Assembly: GCA_905221605.1 (NCBI GenBank)
Contig: CAJNDS010002723.1
Location: 202,001 to 266,000 of the forward strand
From: Symbiodinium natans
Taxonomy: Eukaryota > Sar > Dinophyceae > Suessiales > Symbiodiniaceae
DNA length: 64,000 bases
Direction: 5' to 3'
Made by a program: the position numbers and the translations under genes
Part shown: piece by piece, positions 21,761 to 34,539 of the stretch
Position numbering within the stretch: position 1 is the first letter of the stretch
Layout of the letters: every line of letters starts with the position of its first letter
Notes under the pieces: model-generated
What the model was told of the DNA's origin: nothing
Seen by the model: only the letters and a program-made list of their open reading frames with translations
Databases searched by the model: none

Positions 21761-21905
21761 CCTGGCTGTCTTCGTCCAGCTCCACGAAGGTGTTCTTCAC
21801 CTCGTCTGCATGGTGCGGGGTGGGCAGGGTCGTGTTTTTGGAACCAGATACTTGGCTTGCCGCCCCGTTCGCCCACTTACCCAAAACGTCATTCACGAAC
21901 TCCAT
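21761..21905 (-). CDS. Two exons split by a 75-nt GTAAGT intron; possible EF-hand-like start
   Basis: Exon 1 (21,881-21,905) gives MEFVNDVL. A textbook donor GTAAGT is at 21,880 and an acceptor CATGCAG ends at 21,806. Exon 2 continues in phase as DEVKNTFVELDEDSQG. The joined segment has the look of an EF-hand entering helix and the first half of a D-x-D-x-x-G calcium loop. The second half of the loop would have to come from the next exon, for which a GC donor at 21,760 is available. I could not find that exon. The ATG may be internal. Confidence 0.4.
21806..21880 (-). other. 75-nt intron with GTAAGT donor and CATGCAG acceptor
   Basis: Both splice sites are close to the eukaryotic consensus, and joining the flanks gives a continuous acidic, helical reading frame. 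Confidence 0.5.
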
Positions 21906-22049
21906 ACTTCACCCCTACAGAGGAGATCAGCCCGGCTGGCGGAATCCATGGCCTTCAAAGACCATAGCCTGCTTTCTTAACTCGGCAATGGCCGAGTGTT
22001 GGCGCCCCCGAGGAACCGAATTCTACGACCAAGCCTACAGAAGATAGCC

Positions 22050-23280
22050 TTCTATCAACTAGTACCGAGATTTGCTTAGGATCTCAAGAAGAAATGCCCT
22101 GAATGCGTAGTCACTAGCTGTCATGACGCGCCTCCATCACTTCCCGTCACCCCAAACTCTTGCGCCACGTCACCACAATGGCAGCCATCGCACTAGCGAT
22201 CTCTGAAGCAAGCTGCCTCGTTCTTGTGAGAGCCGGAACGCGAACTGCAGAGCGGGGCGGCCTGTAACCCTGATTTCAACAAACTGCCATAGACAAGCCC
22301 TGGGGGCATCTACGCAACATCACCAAAACATCCCTGCACAGACGTTGCCAGAGTCCCCAGCTCGTCCTAACACTCCTTAAGCAAGAACACAAGAGCTCTG
22401 CACCTTTCCATCGTGACGACCTCAGAACCCTCCCCAAGATCCCGTCACTGACTCTGATACCTCCATTCCAGCTCATCCCCGTACACATGGATCTCCGACT
22501 CCCTTTACACAGTGAGATCTCTGAAGACTGAAGACGCCAATCCAAGTGGCTGACTTCAGGTTTCAGGCCTTCTGGTCTTGATATCTTTCGGTCGGGATCA
22601 GAAATCATTCTACAATATCTTGTTTTGGCTTCTCTCACCTGACAAGCTGAGTGCCACAGATTCTCACAATTAAACGCGGAACGCCCGGAGAGCAGCCAAA
22701 AAGTAGTACTTGAGCTGCAAAAGCAGCATCAGAAGCAATAACACGGGTCGCACAGCGTCAAAAATTGCGTTTCCATCTTTTTATTTGGGTTGCAAAACGG
22801 CCCCATGCATCGCCCCCAAAAGCTAAACCCTCAGCCCAAGATCCAGCAAACCTGCGGTGCCAGCTTTTGCTTCTGGCTAGCTCAAAAATCCCAGCCCTCG
22901 CCACAACGCGGAGCACCTCAGGCATCAGGTGGCCCAGCTTGGGGAGTTTGGGATTGCTGTCTGCTGGTCGGAAAGGTCCTAGAACCCCCTCTACTACCCC
23001 CCTACTATCTCCCCTACTACCCCCCTACTACCACTAGGACTCTGGCAAGGGCAAGATCGGGCTCAAGCTAGGATGTTGAAGCAACGTGAGTCTGAACACC
23101 ACCTAAACAGCGATCCAGATTACAAGAATTGACACTTACTACTGGCTCTTGCCGAATTCTGCGACTTAAAACAATTTCCATACTTGAAGAGGGGATGGTC
23201 CTGGGCCAAAGTATGAAAACACTAACAGGAGGAAGGGTCATCTGCAACATCTGCTTCTTGTATATTTGCTACACTTAACA
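22050..23280. other. No identifiable gene
   Basis: Short open frames only. A CTACTACCCCC-type pyrimidine run lies at 22,980-23,035. No motif or RNA gene was recognised. Confidence 0.3.
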
Positions 23281-23287
23281 GCAAACA

Positions 23288-23320
23288 ACCCAAAACCCTA
23301 AACCCTAAACCCTAAACCCT
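23288..23320 (-). repeat. Interstitial telomere-type repeat, CCCTAAA
   Basis: About 4.5 units of CCCTAAA with clean edges. Confidence 0.9.
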
Positions 23321-23476
23321 TGTGTCATCCCCCCGCCGCGACTAGGGGTGTAGTTTTTGGGTCTGGGGCTCGAAGATGAGGCAGCACAGGTGCTGAGCTC
23401 TTCCCCTGGCCCTCAGAAGCACTAATCATTTGGTTAGCCACAGGGTTTCGAGTTCAGGCATCGTAAACATCCGCAC

Positions 23477-23791
23477 GTGCGGAACCCGAAGCTGTTAGGG
23501 TGCCCTTGCGAAGCAGGCGCAGGCCGTGTTGATGAAGCAGAGGAGCGCGCCAAAAATAGGCAACTGTTAGGGTGCACGTTTTCAGGTGTGGCCTCGAGCG
23601 CTAATCGGCGTGGGCTGTTGGGTGTCATATTGCCCGTTGAAGCACACGACGTTGTTTTCACGCTTCCACAGTCACATAACCGAGCCGACGGGGAGCAAGT
23701 CATGAGGAATATACGTGGCGTTGCACATGCATTCAGGAGTCGGCAAGTGCACGGCCGCCCCCGGAGAAAAGTTTCCCAGTACCCTTTTTAG
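23477..23791 (+). CDS. Hypothetical 104-residue ORF with an internal duplication
   Basis: The plus frame reads RNPKLLGCPCEAGAGR and, about 30 residues on, KNRQLLGCTFSGVASS, a weak internal duplication. VEAHDVVFTLPQSHNRADGE and a basic end follow. The DNA shows the same duplication (GTTAGGGTGCCCTTGCG and GTTAGGGTGCACGTT). It may be an exon. No family is recognised. Confidence 0.3.
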   Translation: MRNPKLLGCPCEAGAGRVDEAEERAKNRQLLGCTFSGVASSANRRGLLGVILPVEAHDVVFTLPQSHNRADGEQVMRNIRGVAHAFRSRQVHGRPRRKVSQYPF

Positions 23792-24128
23792 GCTTTCGGG
23801 GTCTCCAACTCCCTTGCAGGGTTTGGGTTTGCCATCCCGCCCCCTCCTTTTGGGGCCTAAAGTTTGCAACCAAGCATCCCCGACATCTCCTCTGGGATTT
23901 TACAGGCTGAATAGACGTGGGGAAGGCGAGTCACCCCTGAATGCTTCTGAAAGCCACCATATCAGAATGTCAGGTGCCACAAGCGAGCCGAGTTACCCTA
24001 ACCGCCAACATCCCAAAAGCACAGAATCCAGCTCGAACTACTAATCCATTCCAACGAAGCTGCTCAGGCAGCGACAGTGCAAAGTGAGTGTGGCACTCTA
24101 AGAGGACCAGTCCTCGGGTTTCTGACTG

Positions 24129-24176
24129 TAGGTTAGGGTTTCGGGTTTGGGTTTGGGTTTAAGGTTTAAGGTTCGA
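24129..24176 (+). repeat. Degenerate TTTAGGG-type repeat
   Basis: Variants GGTTTGG and GGTTTAA dominate. It looks like an old block. It lies about 0.2 kb downstream of the end of psaC. Confidence 0.7.
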
Positions 24177-24365
24177 GATTGAAACAGATGGATGGGGCGT
24201 ACTAGGCGTACCACATCCTTGAAAGCTCTCAAGGATTCCGCGTGCCAGCCTTATAAGGACCACGCTTTACGGTACGGCCTCGGGTTCGGGTTCGCTTGGC
24301 TCATGGCATCGTCATCAGCCTCCTACCAGAATGAAACATTGCTCGGCAGAATTCGAGGCCTGATC

Positions 24366-27330
<2,965 letters not shown>

Positions 27331-27357
27331 GGCGCGGCTGGATGTTTCGGATTTGTC

Positions 27358-27795
27358 ATGCCCGACAATCAATCGTCTGAGGCGGATTATGGCGACTATC
27401 AAGTCTACGAGGAAGCAGTTCACTGGCTCATGAGTGGCGAGCCAAGGCACCTCAAAGCCGAGTCGGAGTCTTTAGGCGTCAGCTTGAAATATCCGCAAAC
27501 TCCCCTGATTGTTCTCTGAAGGGAAGCCGAGCTCGGAACCCCTGTAGACAGTCCGCTGGCTGCTGCCTCGCCACTGTGGACGGAGGCCGAGCGCCTGGGA
27601 AGGGCGCCGGTGCCCCAGAAACTAGGCAAAAACTCGCCAACTCATGGGACTGTTGGAGTTCTGCTTTTTGACCAAGTTGAGAGGATTCGGGGGAATGCAG
27701 ACCATCGGCTGTGCCAGAGGCTGCCATTTCGGCTTCAGGCAATTGAGGCCTGGTGCGATCTGATGCGATATCCCCAACCCCAGCCCCAGGCCTAA
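27358..27795 (+). CDS. Hypothetical protein, first exons; divergent neighbour of psaC
   Basis: An ATG at 27,358, with an in-frame stop 34 bases upstream, opens a frame reading MPDNQSSEADYGDYQVYEEA and VHWLMSGEP. The same frame continues after a TGA at 27,517 as EAELGTPVDSPLAAASPLW, TEAERLGRAPVPQKLGKNSP, THGTVGVLLFDQVERIRGNA and RLPFRLQAIEAWCDLMR. A GC-AG intron of 75 nt (27,447-27,521) in phase 2 would remove the TGA. The alternative is a nonsense mutation. Composition is strongly protein-like. No family is recognised. The true exon probably ends before the TAA at 27,793. The ATG lies close to the presumed psaC presequence, which suggests head-to-head genes. Confidence 0.5.
27447..27521 (+). 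other. Candidate 75-nt GC-AG intron removing an in-frame TGA
   Basis: Donor AAG|GCACC, pyrimidine-rich end, acceptor TGAAG. The phase (2) fits both sides. I chose the donor partly because it gives a 75-nt length like two other introns here, so this is weaker evidence than those. Confidence 0.4.
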
Positions 27796-27816
27796 GCCCT
27801 TTGCAGCACCAGCACC

Positions 27817-27947
27817 CTACACCCTACACCCTAAACCCTCAACCCTACACCCTAACCCCTACACCCTGAACCCTAAACCCTTAGCCCTTAACCCTAAACC
27901 CTTAGCCCTAAACCCTAAACCCTAAACCCTAAACCCTAAACCCTCAC
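27817..27947 (-). repeat. Interstitial CCCTAAA block, degenerate
   Basis: About 18 units with CCCTACA, CCCTCA and CCCTTAG variants in the first half and clean units at the end. It falls in the presumed intron between the plus-strand exons at 27.5-27.8 and 28.37 kb. Confidence 0.9.
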
Positions 27948-28061
27948 ACCACACACCAGGCCCCCTGCAGGGCTGGCGATCCCCAGGCTGCCGGGGCAAA
28001 AGCCTCCTCTGACATCAGGGGCGGGCAAGGCTTCTCAGTTTGATCTACCTTTCGGAAAGCC

Positions 28062-28200
28062 CATAAAGATATATAATAGAATCTAGTATCATATAAGATA
28101 ATATAAGATAATATAAGATAATATAGCATAATGAAATATACTACAAAATTATATATATATATATATACATATATACATACATATATAAATATATATGTAG
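28062..28200. repeat. AT-rich microsatellite, (ATAAGATAAT)n and (AT)n
   Basis: Four units of a 10-mer ATAAGATAAT followed by about 60 bases of AT/TATACA. The strongest local AT enrichment of the region. Confidence 0.9.
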
Positions 28201-28365
28201 GCCTGAAGGCCCTCAGCCCCGTCTCCTGGCTGTAGCGAGCCACCAGAGCAACTGCAGTGGCCTTGCGGGATGCCCATGGAAATCGGTCTTTGGCTTTATG
28301 GCGTTGTGAGATTTGTGGGGCTTTTGTCTTCGGATATGTCCGTGTAGTAGTTGCGTTGGGCACGG

Positions 28366-28589
28366 CTTTAAGTTGCAGTGGGCCTACCCCAAAGAGAAAG
28401 CGGGCAGCAACAGCGTGTATGCACTCAGTTGGTGGGATTCCGACATGTCAACTGAGCGCAGCACTGCCGCGCACAAGGCAAACCTCATCAAACATCTCAG
28501 ACTTTGGGGCATTTTTGAGGGGTTTCTCAGGGCCCTGTTCCTTGAAAGATTCCCAGCACAGGTTCTGACTAAGGAGGCCCAGCAGGATG
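28366..28589 (+). CDS. Probable later exon of the plus-strand hypothetical gene
   Basis: After TTTAAG the plus frame reads LQWAYPKEKAGSNSVYALSW, WDSDMSTERSTAAHKANLIK, HLRLWGIFEGFLRALFLERF and PAQVLTKEAQQD, then a GT donor (28,590). Aromatic-rich and charge-balanced. No family is known to me. It shares the strand with the 27,358 ORF. Membership of one gene is inference. Confidence 0.45.
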
Positions 28590-28809
28590 TAGGCTGTGTA
28601 GCAGCCTAGAGCAGCTGTGCCACGTGTCTGTACAAACATAGTTACAGACGGTCACCCTGAAACCCAAAAGGGCCTTAAAGGCCCCCCTTAACCATCAAGT
28701 CTAGCCTTCTCGAGCCTTCTCGAGCCGTAAAGCCCTCTGAACGCTGGACTGCTGGCAGCGCAACAGAAAAAGTTCTGAGTCGCAGACCGAGACATAGCCC
28801 CAAGCACAG

Positions 28810-29290
28810 TTCTTCTCGGCTACAAGGACTACTTGGGAGCCACCGACCCTCGCGGCTGCGCGAAAGAATTGACGGCCGCGCGGACTTCTGGGACCCTTGC
28901 CGCAAAATCACAAAATTGGGGCGCTTCTCTTCTGAAAGACCTGCAAATGGAGAGAGCGAGCAGGGGTTTATCGATTGGCCTCTGCTTGGTACTGCTTTCT
29001 GCAAGTCACAGTGAGCACGCCTCTGAGCAGTGTTTGGGAACTTGCAGGGGCTGCAAAATATTCGGCTCGAGCTGAGTTGCACGCTTCAGATGCTTGTTGA
29101 TAGCATGTTCTGTCCAGTAGAGCTCCCCAAAAGAGTCCCCCAAAAGAGCTCCCTAGCGGCCGAAAGTGGGGCAATTTCGCGAACACCACCAGTTGCACTT
29201 CAAAATGGACCTGCGAGATTTAGCAAGCATTGCAGCTCATTTTTGGGCCTTTGTGCCTGTGCTGTGCATTGTCTACAATCACAACAAACA
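28810..29290 (+). CDS. Possible exon(s), two competing frames
   Basis: One plus frame reads GYKDYLGATDPRGCAKELTA through WGASLLKDLQMERASRG to a stop at 29,075. Another gives RPSRLRERIDGRADFWDPCR and GFIDWPLLGTAFC. A minus frame is also open. I cannot choose between them, and nothing is recognised. Confidence 0.2.
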
Positions 29291-29378
29291 TGACTGAAAG
29301 AGCCTCTAACCCAACCAAAAAAGGGAATGCATCCTAAACATTACAGCATCGTACTTTGTCGGCAACGCAGGCTGCGCT

Positions 29379-29585
29379 ATGTTTTCGCGCCGGGGCATCG
29401 TTGGCGAGGCGGCCAAAGCTTCATTGCCTGCACATCAGATCTGGGGCTCACAACTGGCTTGGATGCAGTGGGAAAGGCGAGCCAACAAATCGCAATGTCC
29501 TGCAGCTTGTGCTGTTGCAATTCCACGCCTGTCTCTCGTGGCCACCATCTTCACCAGCGCGGCCTCAGTCTTGGTTACTTCATGA
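29379..29585 (+). CDS. Hypothetical ORF, 68 residues
   Basis: Reads SRRGIVGEAAKASLPAHQIW then AWMQWERRANKSQCPAACAV and a hydrophobic end (AIPRLSLVATIFTSAASVLV) that could be a membrane segment. No family. Confidence 0.2.
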   Translation: MFSRRGIVGEAAKASLPAHQIWGSQLAWMQWERRANKSQCPAACAVAIPRLSLVATIFTSAASVLVTS

Positions 29586-29921
29586 CATGATCTCCGAACA
29601 GTGGGGTACCCTTATAAACCCCACTTGGTTTTTCGCTCCCTTGTAACATCCCCACCCTGCCGCTGAACCATGTGGGAGCCATCCTGCCTTGTCCAGACGC
29701 GAAACTAAACTAAGGACACTTCGCCGCAGGGTTTCTCCGTGGAATTCTCGACGGGGATCGATGCGGTCTTCTCTGGAGCCGGGCTTCTCCGGGGATGGGC
29801 ACTCCAGGAAATCTGCCTAAACCCTAGAACTCCCATCGAGGGGTGGAGAAAAACAAACGCGGCCTCAACGACCTGGTTAGGCAGGTCTGGCGAGCACAGC
29901 GTCACGCAGCTACTCCCCTGA

Positions 29922-29970
29922 ACCCTAAGCCCAAAGCCCTAAACCCTGAGCCCTGAACCCTAAAACCCGA
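29922..29970 (-). repeat. Interstitial CCCTAAA block, degenerate
   Basis: About six units with CCCTAAG, CCCTGAG and CCCTGAA variants. Confidence 0.8.
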
Positions 29971-30488
29971 AACCAAGTGCGAGACCGCTTGGCCGCGGGT
30001 CGTATCTGCCTCGGACGCAGGTTCATGGGAGTTAAACTCGGATCCCTAAGGATGTACCCCCGAGGGGTTGTCCCCTGAGTTCGGCCGTAAAACGACCCTT
30101 TGCATCGCCACTGCCCGGGAGCCTCCGGCTAATCCTCCTTGCCCACGACCATGGAAAGCATGCCCGAATTTGATTTCATCCTGAGATGGCCCTGAAAACC
30201 TGTGATGGTTGCACGCCCCCCCCCCGAGCCCTTCACCCCCCTGCAATCGTTTCCTCAAGAGGTTATTTGCCTACATCTCCTTGGGCTGCTGCCCCAACCG
30301 AAACAAAAGTGTCCCTCGGTTTGGGTTGCGCGGGAGGGGCTTAGAGGAGACTGTGGGAAGGGGGAAGATCCTAAACGAAACCTCCCTTGTTTGGATTGCT
30401 TGAAAGTGGGTCATGGGGATTGTGCAAAGGGCTTTCGGGCAGCTCAACTGGCAAGAGTCAACAGTTTACAAGTCCTTTGGGTCCTAAG

Positions 30489-30536
30489 TCCTCAAACCCT
30501 AAACCCTAACCCCTAAACCCTAAACCCTAAACCCTC
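30489..30536 (-). repeat. Interstitial CCCTAAA block
   Basis: About six units, one TAACCCC variant. Confidence 0.9.
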
Positions 30537-30595
30537 AAACACTCGAAGTCCTGAAACGTAAGCCAGTTCATTGGTAAGATCTCACATAAGATGAG

Positions 30596-30666
30596 GCCCC
30601 GTGACGGCGCGAAGGGGCGCCAAGGCCGGCCTGACTGTTCAGGGCGAGAAGTACTTTTGGTGCCAG
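30596..30666 (+). CDS. Exon before an AT-rich intron, unknown protein
   Basis: The plus frame PVTARRGAKAGLTVQGEKYF then WCQ ends in CAG|GTAAAGG, a consensus donor at 30,667. The acceptor on the 5' side is probably GATGAG. It joins in phase 0 to the short exon at 31,031. Confidence 0.4.
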
Positions 30667-31030
30667 GTAAAGGCCAGATAAAATATTTATTAGAATGCTA
30701 ATGTTGTTGCCTTTGGCTTTACTCGTTGGGAAGTGACATGACCTCGTTCAGTAGGAGTCTCATTCGATTTATTGAAGTACGAAACAATGGTTATTAAATG
30801 GCTAACAACAACTAGATAAACTTAAAAGGTCAGGTTTAAAACGTTCAAAAACATGGATGAGAAATTCAATAAACTTTGGACAACAGGCAAAACAAGTATC
30901 AGAAATTCCTTGTGTGCTTCTCTTCGTTTCTTTCCACAAAAATCGAGATTCTTGTAGTAAGACACTGTGTTTTTATTGTCATTCTTTTCTCACTGAGGGC
31001 TTTCTCATTTTCCTAATCTGGTCTGCGCAG
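30667..31030 (+). other. AT-rich 364-nt intron
   Basis: Starts GTAAAG and ends TCTGGTCTGCGCAG after a T-rich tract. Its interior is clearly richer in A and T than the GC-rich flanks, and the change in composition coincides with the splice sites. An organelle-derived insertion is an alternative explanation. Confidence 0.4.
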
Positions 31031-31081
31031 AAACCAAGAATGGTTCTTGAAAACACATCCACCATCTCACTGCACTGTTGA
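31031..31081 (+). CDS. Short terminal exon after the AT-rich intron
   Basis: KPRMVLENTSTISLHC and a TGA, in phase with the exon ending at 30,666. Confidence 0.35.
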   Translation, partial: KPRMVLENTSTISLHC

Positions 31082-31658
31082 CCGACTCCTTACCCTGCGC
31101 TGCACGCTGGCACGCTGGGACGGGGGGGGGCATCTTGCAATGTTCACTGGTGCCTCTTTGTACAGACTCGCCAGGTATCTGACATGCTCCTGACCACGTA
31201 TGCAGCGCACAACTGGAACTGAATACTCCACAGAAAAGCACGAAAGTGAGAAGAACAACGCAAATCCAGACACCAGAAACTCCGGTGTGCACCCTCTCCC
31301 AATAGGAAATATAAGAATAATTCTCTACATACACATAATCTATATATATATATATACGAAATCTGCGATGCCTGTGACAGCCTTCACCCAACATGGCAAT
31401 TCAAAGGGAAGCTATCCTGTCGCTGCAAACCCGCGGATCATGCAACACTCAACTAAGCCCCAACCCGCAATCTTCCAAACATCTTCCAAAAGCAAGGCCA
31501 AACGAGCGAAGTATGATTCAGACCAACCTGTGGGTCGTGCTGCCGGCAGGCCCTGAAGGCTTGGGGACTGCTCAGTTCGGCAAGGTCTCCGGGGGCGCTT
31601 GGTTCAACCGGGATCCCACACAACCCGAGGCAGCTAACCGCGAGCGTCTCCGAGTGCT

Positions 31659-31871
31659 TTGGGTTCGAGCTTAGGATTCGAGGCTACAGAGGTCAACATC
31701 CGCTTCGACTCGGCCCAGCAAGCCAGGGACTCAGGATGTTTAGGAGGCACTGGGCCCAATGCCCAAGAGCGCATCAACACTGAGAAGTGCTTACACATGG
31801 GCAACAGTAGCACCCTGAACTCAGACAGAAAGAAAGTGTGTGTATACCGCAGGCAACAGGACTACTGTTAG
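31659..31871 (+). CDS. Hypothetical 70-residue ORF
   Basis: Reads GFEATEVNIRFDSAQQARDS, GPNAQERINTEKCLHMGN and DRKKVCVYRRQQDYC. Polar, balanced composition suggests an exon. The 5' limit is unknown. An AT dinucleotide run lies upstream at 31,338-31,357. Confidence 0.3.
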   Translation: MGSSLGFEATEVNIRFDSAQQARDSGCLGGTGPNAQERINTEKCLHMGNSSTLNSDRKKVCVYRRQQDYC

Positions 31872-33390
31872 ACTGCGGCGAAGAGTTGTGAGAAACTGTC
31901 ACTGGTGGCGCTGCCTTTGCTGCCACTGCCACCACTTGCTTTGCAAACCTCACTTGGGTTTCGGCATTCTCTCAGAAGCCCTCCTCTGAGCCTTGTCACG
32001 AAAACAACCTCAAAGCTTAGTCCAAGCCCCCCAAACGGGCCCAACAGGAAGCGGCTTCAGCCCGGCTTCAGTGGTTGAGGGTTTATGATGGAAGTACCGG
32101 CTTACAGAGCTGTGGTGTTGACGCTAAGGGGAGGATTTGAGTTCTGCGTTGCGACTCAGTTCTTGGTGTCAGGGCGTCCCTGGCTGCTTGCAGCCCGAGA
32201 ACCCTAAGAACCCCCATGGCCCAGCCGAGACCCCAGGATAACTTTCCCAAACTTTTGTAAGCTTCCCTAAACGTTCCTGAACTTTCCTAAGCTTTCCTAA
32301 ATGTTCCGAGGCTTTCCTAAGCACATCGAAAACCCCATCATCAGCCTGAGGCGGAAGCCGGCCGTTCACAGCCTACACATGGGGAACGTGACGCACTCAG
32401 AAAGGGATTAGAGCGTGGGTGTCGTTAAGAGCTGATGGTTCCGGTGGGTTCCGGGGACAGCCACCGAGCACGGGCCCGCCCCCCAGGAGGGCAAGCCTGC
32501 TCAACCCCGAAAGGCTCGGCCGCCAAAAGCCTCTCTCAACCCAGCTTACCTGAGCCGAAATCCCACACATCACCCTGAATGATGAAGATGCAGAGCGGAC
32601 CTGGACGTCTGCTGGCGTGTCGGGGGCACGTGCCCTCAGCAGCAACTCTATCCCCCTACATCATGCGGTCGTACTGACCAGGATACGTGAATTTGCCCAA
32701 GTCAGCACGCCAAAGACGCGAGCCCTTAAACCCCCCAAGTCCCACCCACCTTTTTACTCCAGAAGGGAATAGAAATCATTCATTGGTGCGTGCAAAGATT
32801 GGGGATCAGATCCCGGCTTCGGCATGCGTTTCAACTTCAAGCTGAACCGCCCCCAGTTCTCCCAGGTTCCTCAGGCGTGTATCAGCCCTGAACACTTTGG
32901 CCACTTGGGGCGGCATTTGCTGAACGTTGTTGACACGATTTCTTCCAGAACCCTCCTGCCGGTCCTCGAAACCCCCTTGAATCTTCCGATGATTTGGAGA
33001 GAAGACGAGGCCAAGGCTCGTCCGCAACCGGCGTAATGGGTGCGGCCTGAACACGACAGCACGGATGAGGCTGAAGGTAAAGTGTAAAGGTCATGGACTG
33101 CGGGTTCGAGAGCTTTTGCTTTCGAGTCGGAGTCGATGTTGAGAGGTCAACATGTCGGAACACCTCGCATCTCACATACCCGCCACACGTGGATTCTCAA
33201 GAGCCGGACCCTGCAGCCCTGCATGCCAAACTTTGCATGAAGGCGCTCTCCTAAGAAACCACCTTCTTCCATCCTGCGAACTGCCATCCAGAACTCAGAA
33301 AACCCCCACGCAAGTCGCAACCTAGCTCAAAGCTTCAAAGCTGAAAAACCCCCAATCATCCCCACTCTGTCAAAGCTCCGAAGCCCCGAA
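31872..33390. other. No firm gene; a few short coding-like frames
   Basis: A minus frame near 31,875-31,955 (VCKASGGSGSKGSATSDSFS, stop) could be a terminal exon. A small repeat of CTTTCCTAAGC/AACGTTCC units is at about 32,243-32,320. Both strands are open at 32,806-33,054. No motif is recognised. Confidence 0.25.
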
Positions 33391-33393
33391 TCC

Positions 33394-33449
33394 TGAACCC
33401 TAAACCCTAAAACCTAAACCCTAAACCCTAAACCCTAAACTGTAAACCC
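33394..33449 (-). repeat. Interstitial CCCTAAA block
   Basis: About eight units. Confidence 0.9.
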
Positions 33450-33517
33450 TCAAGACCCTCCGCTCTGACACTTCCACCTCGGAGGGCTCGGAGGGCTGTG
33501 CACCTGGTGCTGCGTTG

Positions 33518-33612
33518 AGAATATGGGTATAACATGGCTTTAAGATGGGTATCATGTGGGTATAACAATGGTTTAGTATGGGTGTAATATGGGTGTAGTA
33601 TGGGTTTAGGAA
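33518..33612. repeat. Degenerate ATGGGTGTAAT-type repeat
   Basis: Seven or so units of 11-18 bases sharing TATGGGTRTAR, with the last unit merging into GGGTTTAGG. It may derive from telomere-like sequence. Confidence 0.65.
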
Positions 33613-33619
33613 GGGTTCT

Positions 33620-34455
33620 CATATGTCTGGGCTCAGGTTTGCCCCCAGGTTTGCAAAAGCTAGCACTTTGCAACTCTGAAGCACCAAGCTAGCTCTGCAA
33701 ATGTCAGTGTGGAAACCCCGAAATTTACTTGGAACGTGGATCCCCACCCAAACGCTGCGTCTGTTGGTGTGCTCTGCGGGATGGATCCCCTGCGGGTGTC
33801 AGGAATACTCTGCGGGATTCTTTGGGTGCTTCTTTAGTGGGAGACCCGGTCCAGGAGACCCAGGCGAGGAGTACTGCCGAGAAGAGTTAGTAATCTAACA
33901 ACTCCACACCGAAAATGGGGAAACAGCCTCACAACTCGAAAACTGCAAAGGAGTATGCCGAAAAAACCCAGGCCTGCTCCATCAATTGGTAGCGCCGGGC
34001 GCTCCCAGGAGGACCTAACAACAAACGCGCCTAGGGCTTGCGCCTGCAGAACAGAAGCGCTGCCCCAGCACCCAAGATTATTGAACCGCCCAGTACCCTC
34101 CGCCAACCCTCAGAACCATCCAATGAAGCAGTGGGTCCCGTACTGCTTCGTTGCTTTGTGCCAGTAGTAGTAGCAAGTGTGCTCCTGCGGGCGATCTTAT
34201 CCTTGGGTACCCGTTTAAGAAGACCGCATGACTAACGTCGGCAACGAGCGGCATGGAGCCCTAGCGTGTTGGAGGGGGGGTCGTTTAAAAAGAAGAAGTA
34301 AAGTCTACATCCAGCCCCCGACCCGACTACAAAACCCCCTCGGTCCCGAACTCCGAAGGAGTGTGGGACTCCCCCCCGAAGAAACGCTAAAAAATAATAA
34401 TCATACCGGGCTCAGCGCTCTCCGGACATGATTCCGGGCTCCTACCTTTTTGGGG
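33620..34455. other. No identifiable gene
   Basis: Short frames on both strands (for example 33,955-34,167 plus) without motifs. Confidence 0.25.
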
Positions 34456-34457
34456 TG

Positions 34458-34531
34458 TAGGGTTTAGGGTTTAGGGTTTAGGGTTTAGGGTTTAGGGTTT
34501 AGGGTTAGGGTTTAAGGTTTAAGGTTTAGGG
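34458..34531 (+). repeat. Interstitial TTTAGGG block
   Basis: About ten units, ending in TTTAAGG variants. Confidence 0.95.
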
Positions 34532-34539
34532 TGCTCTGG

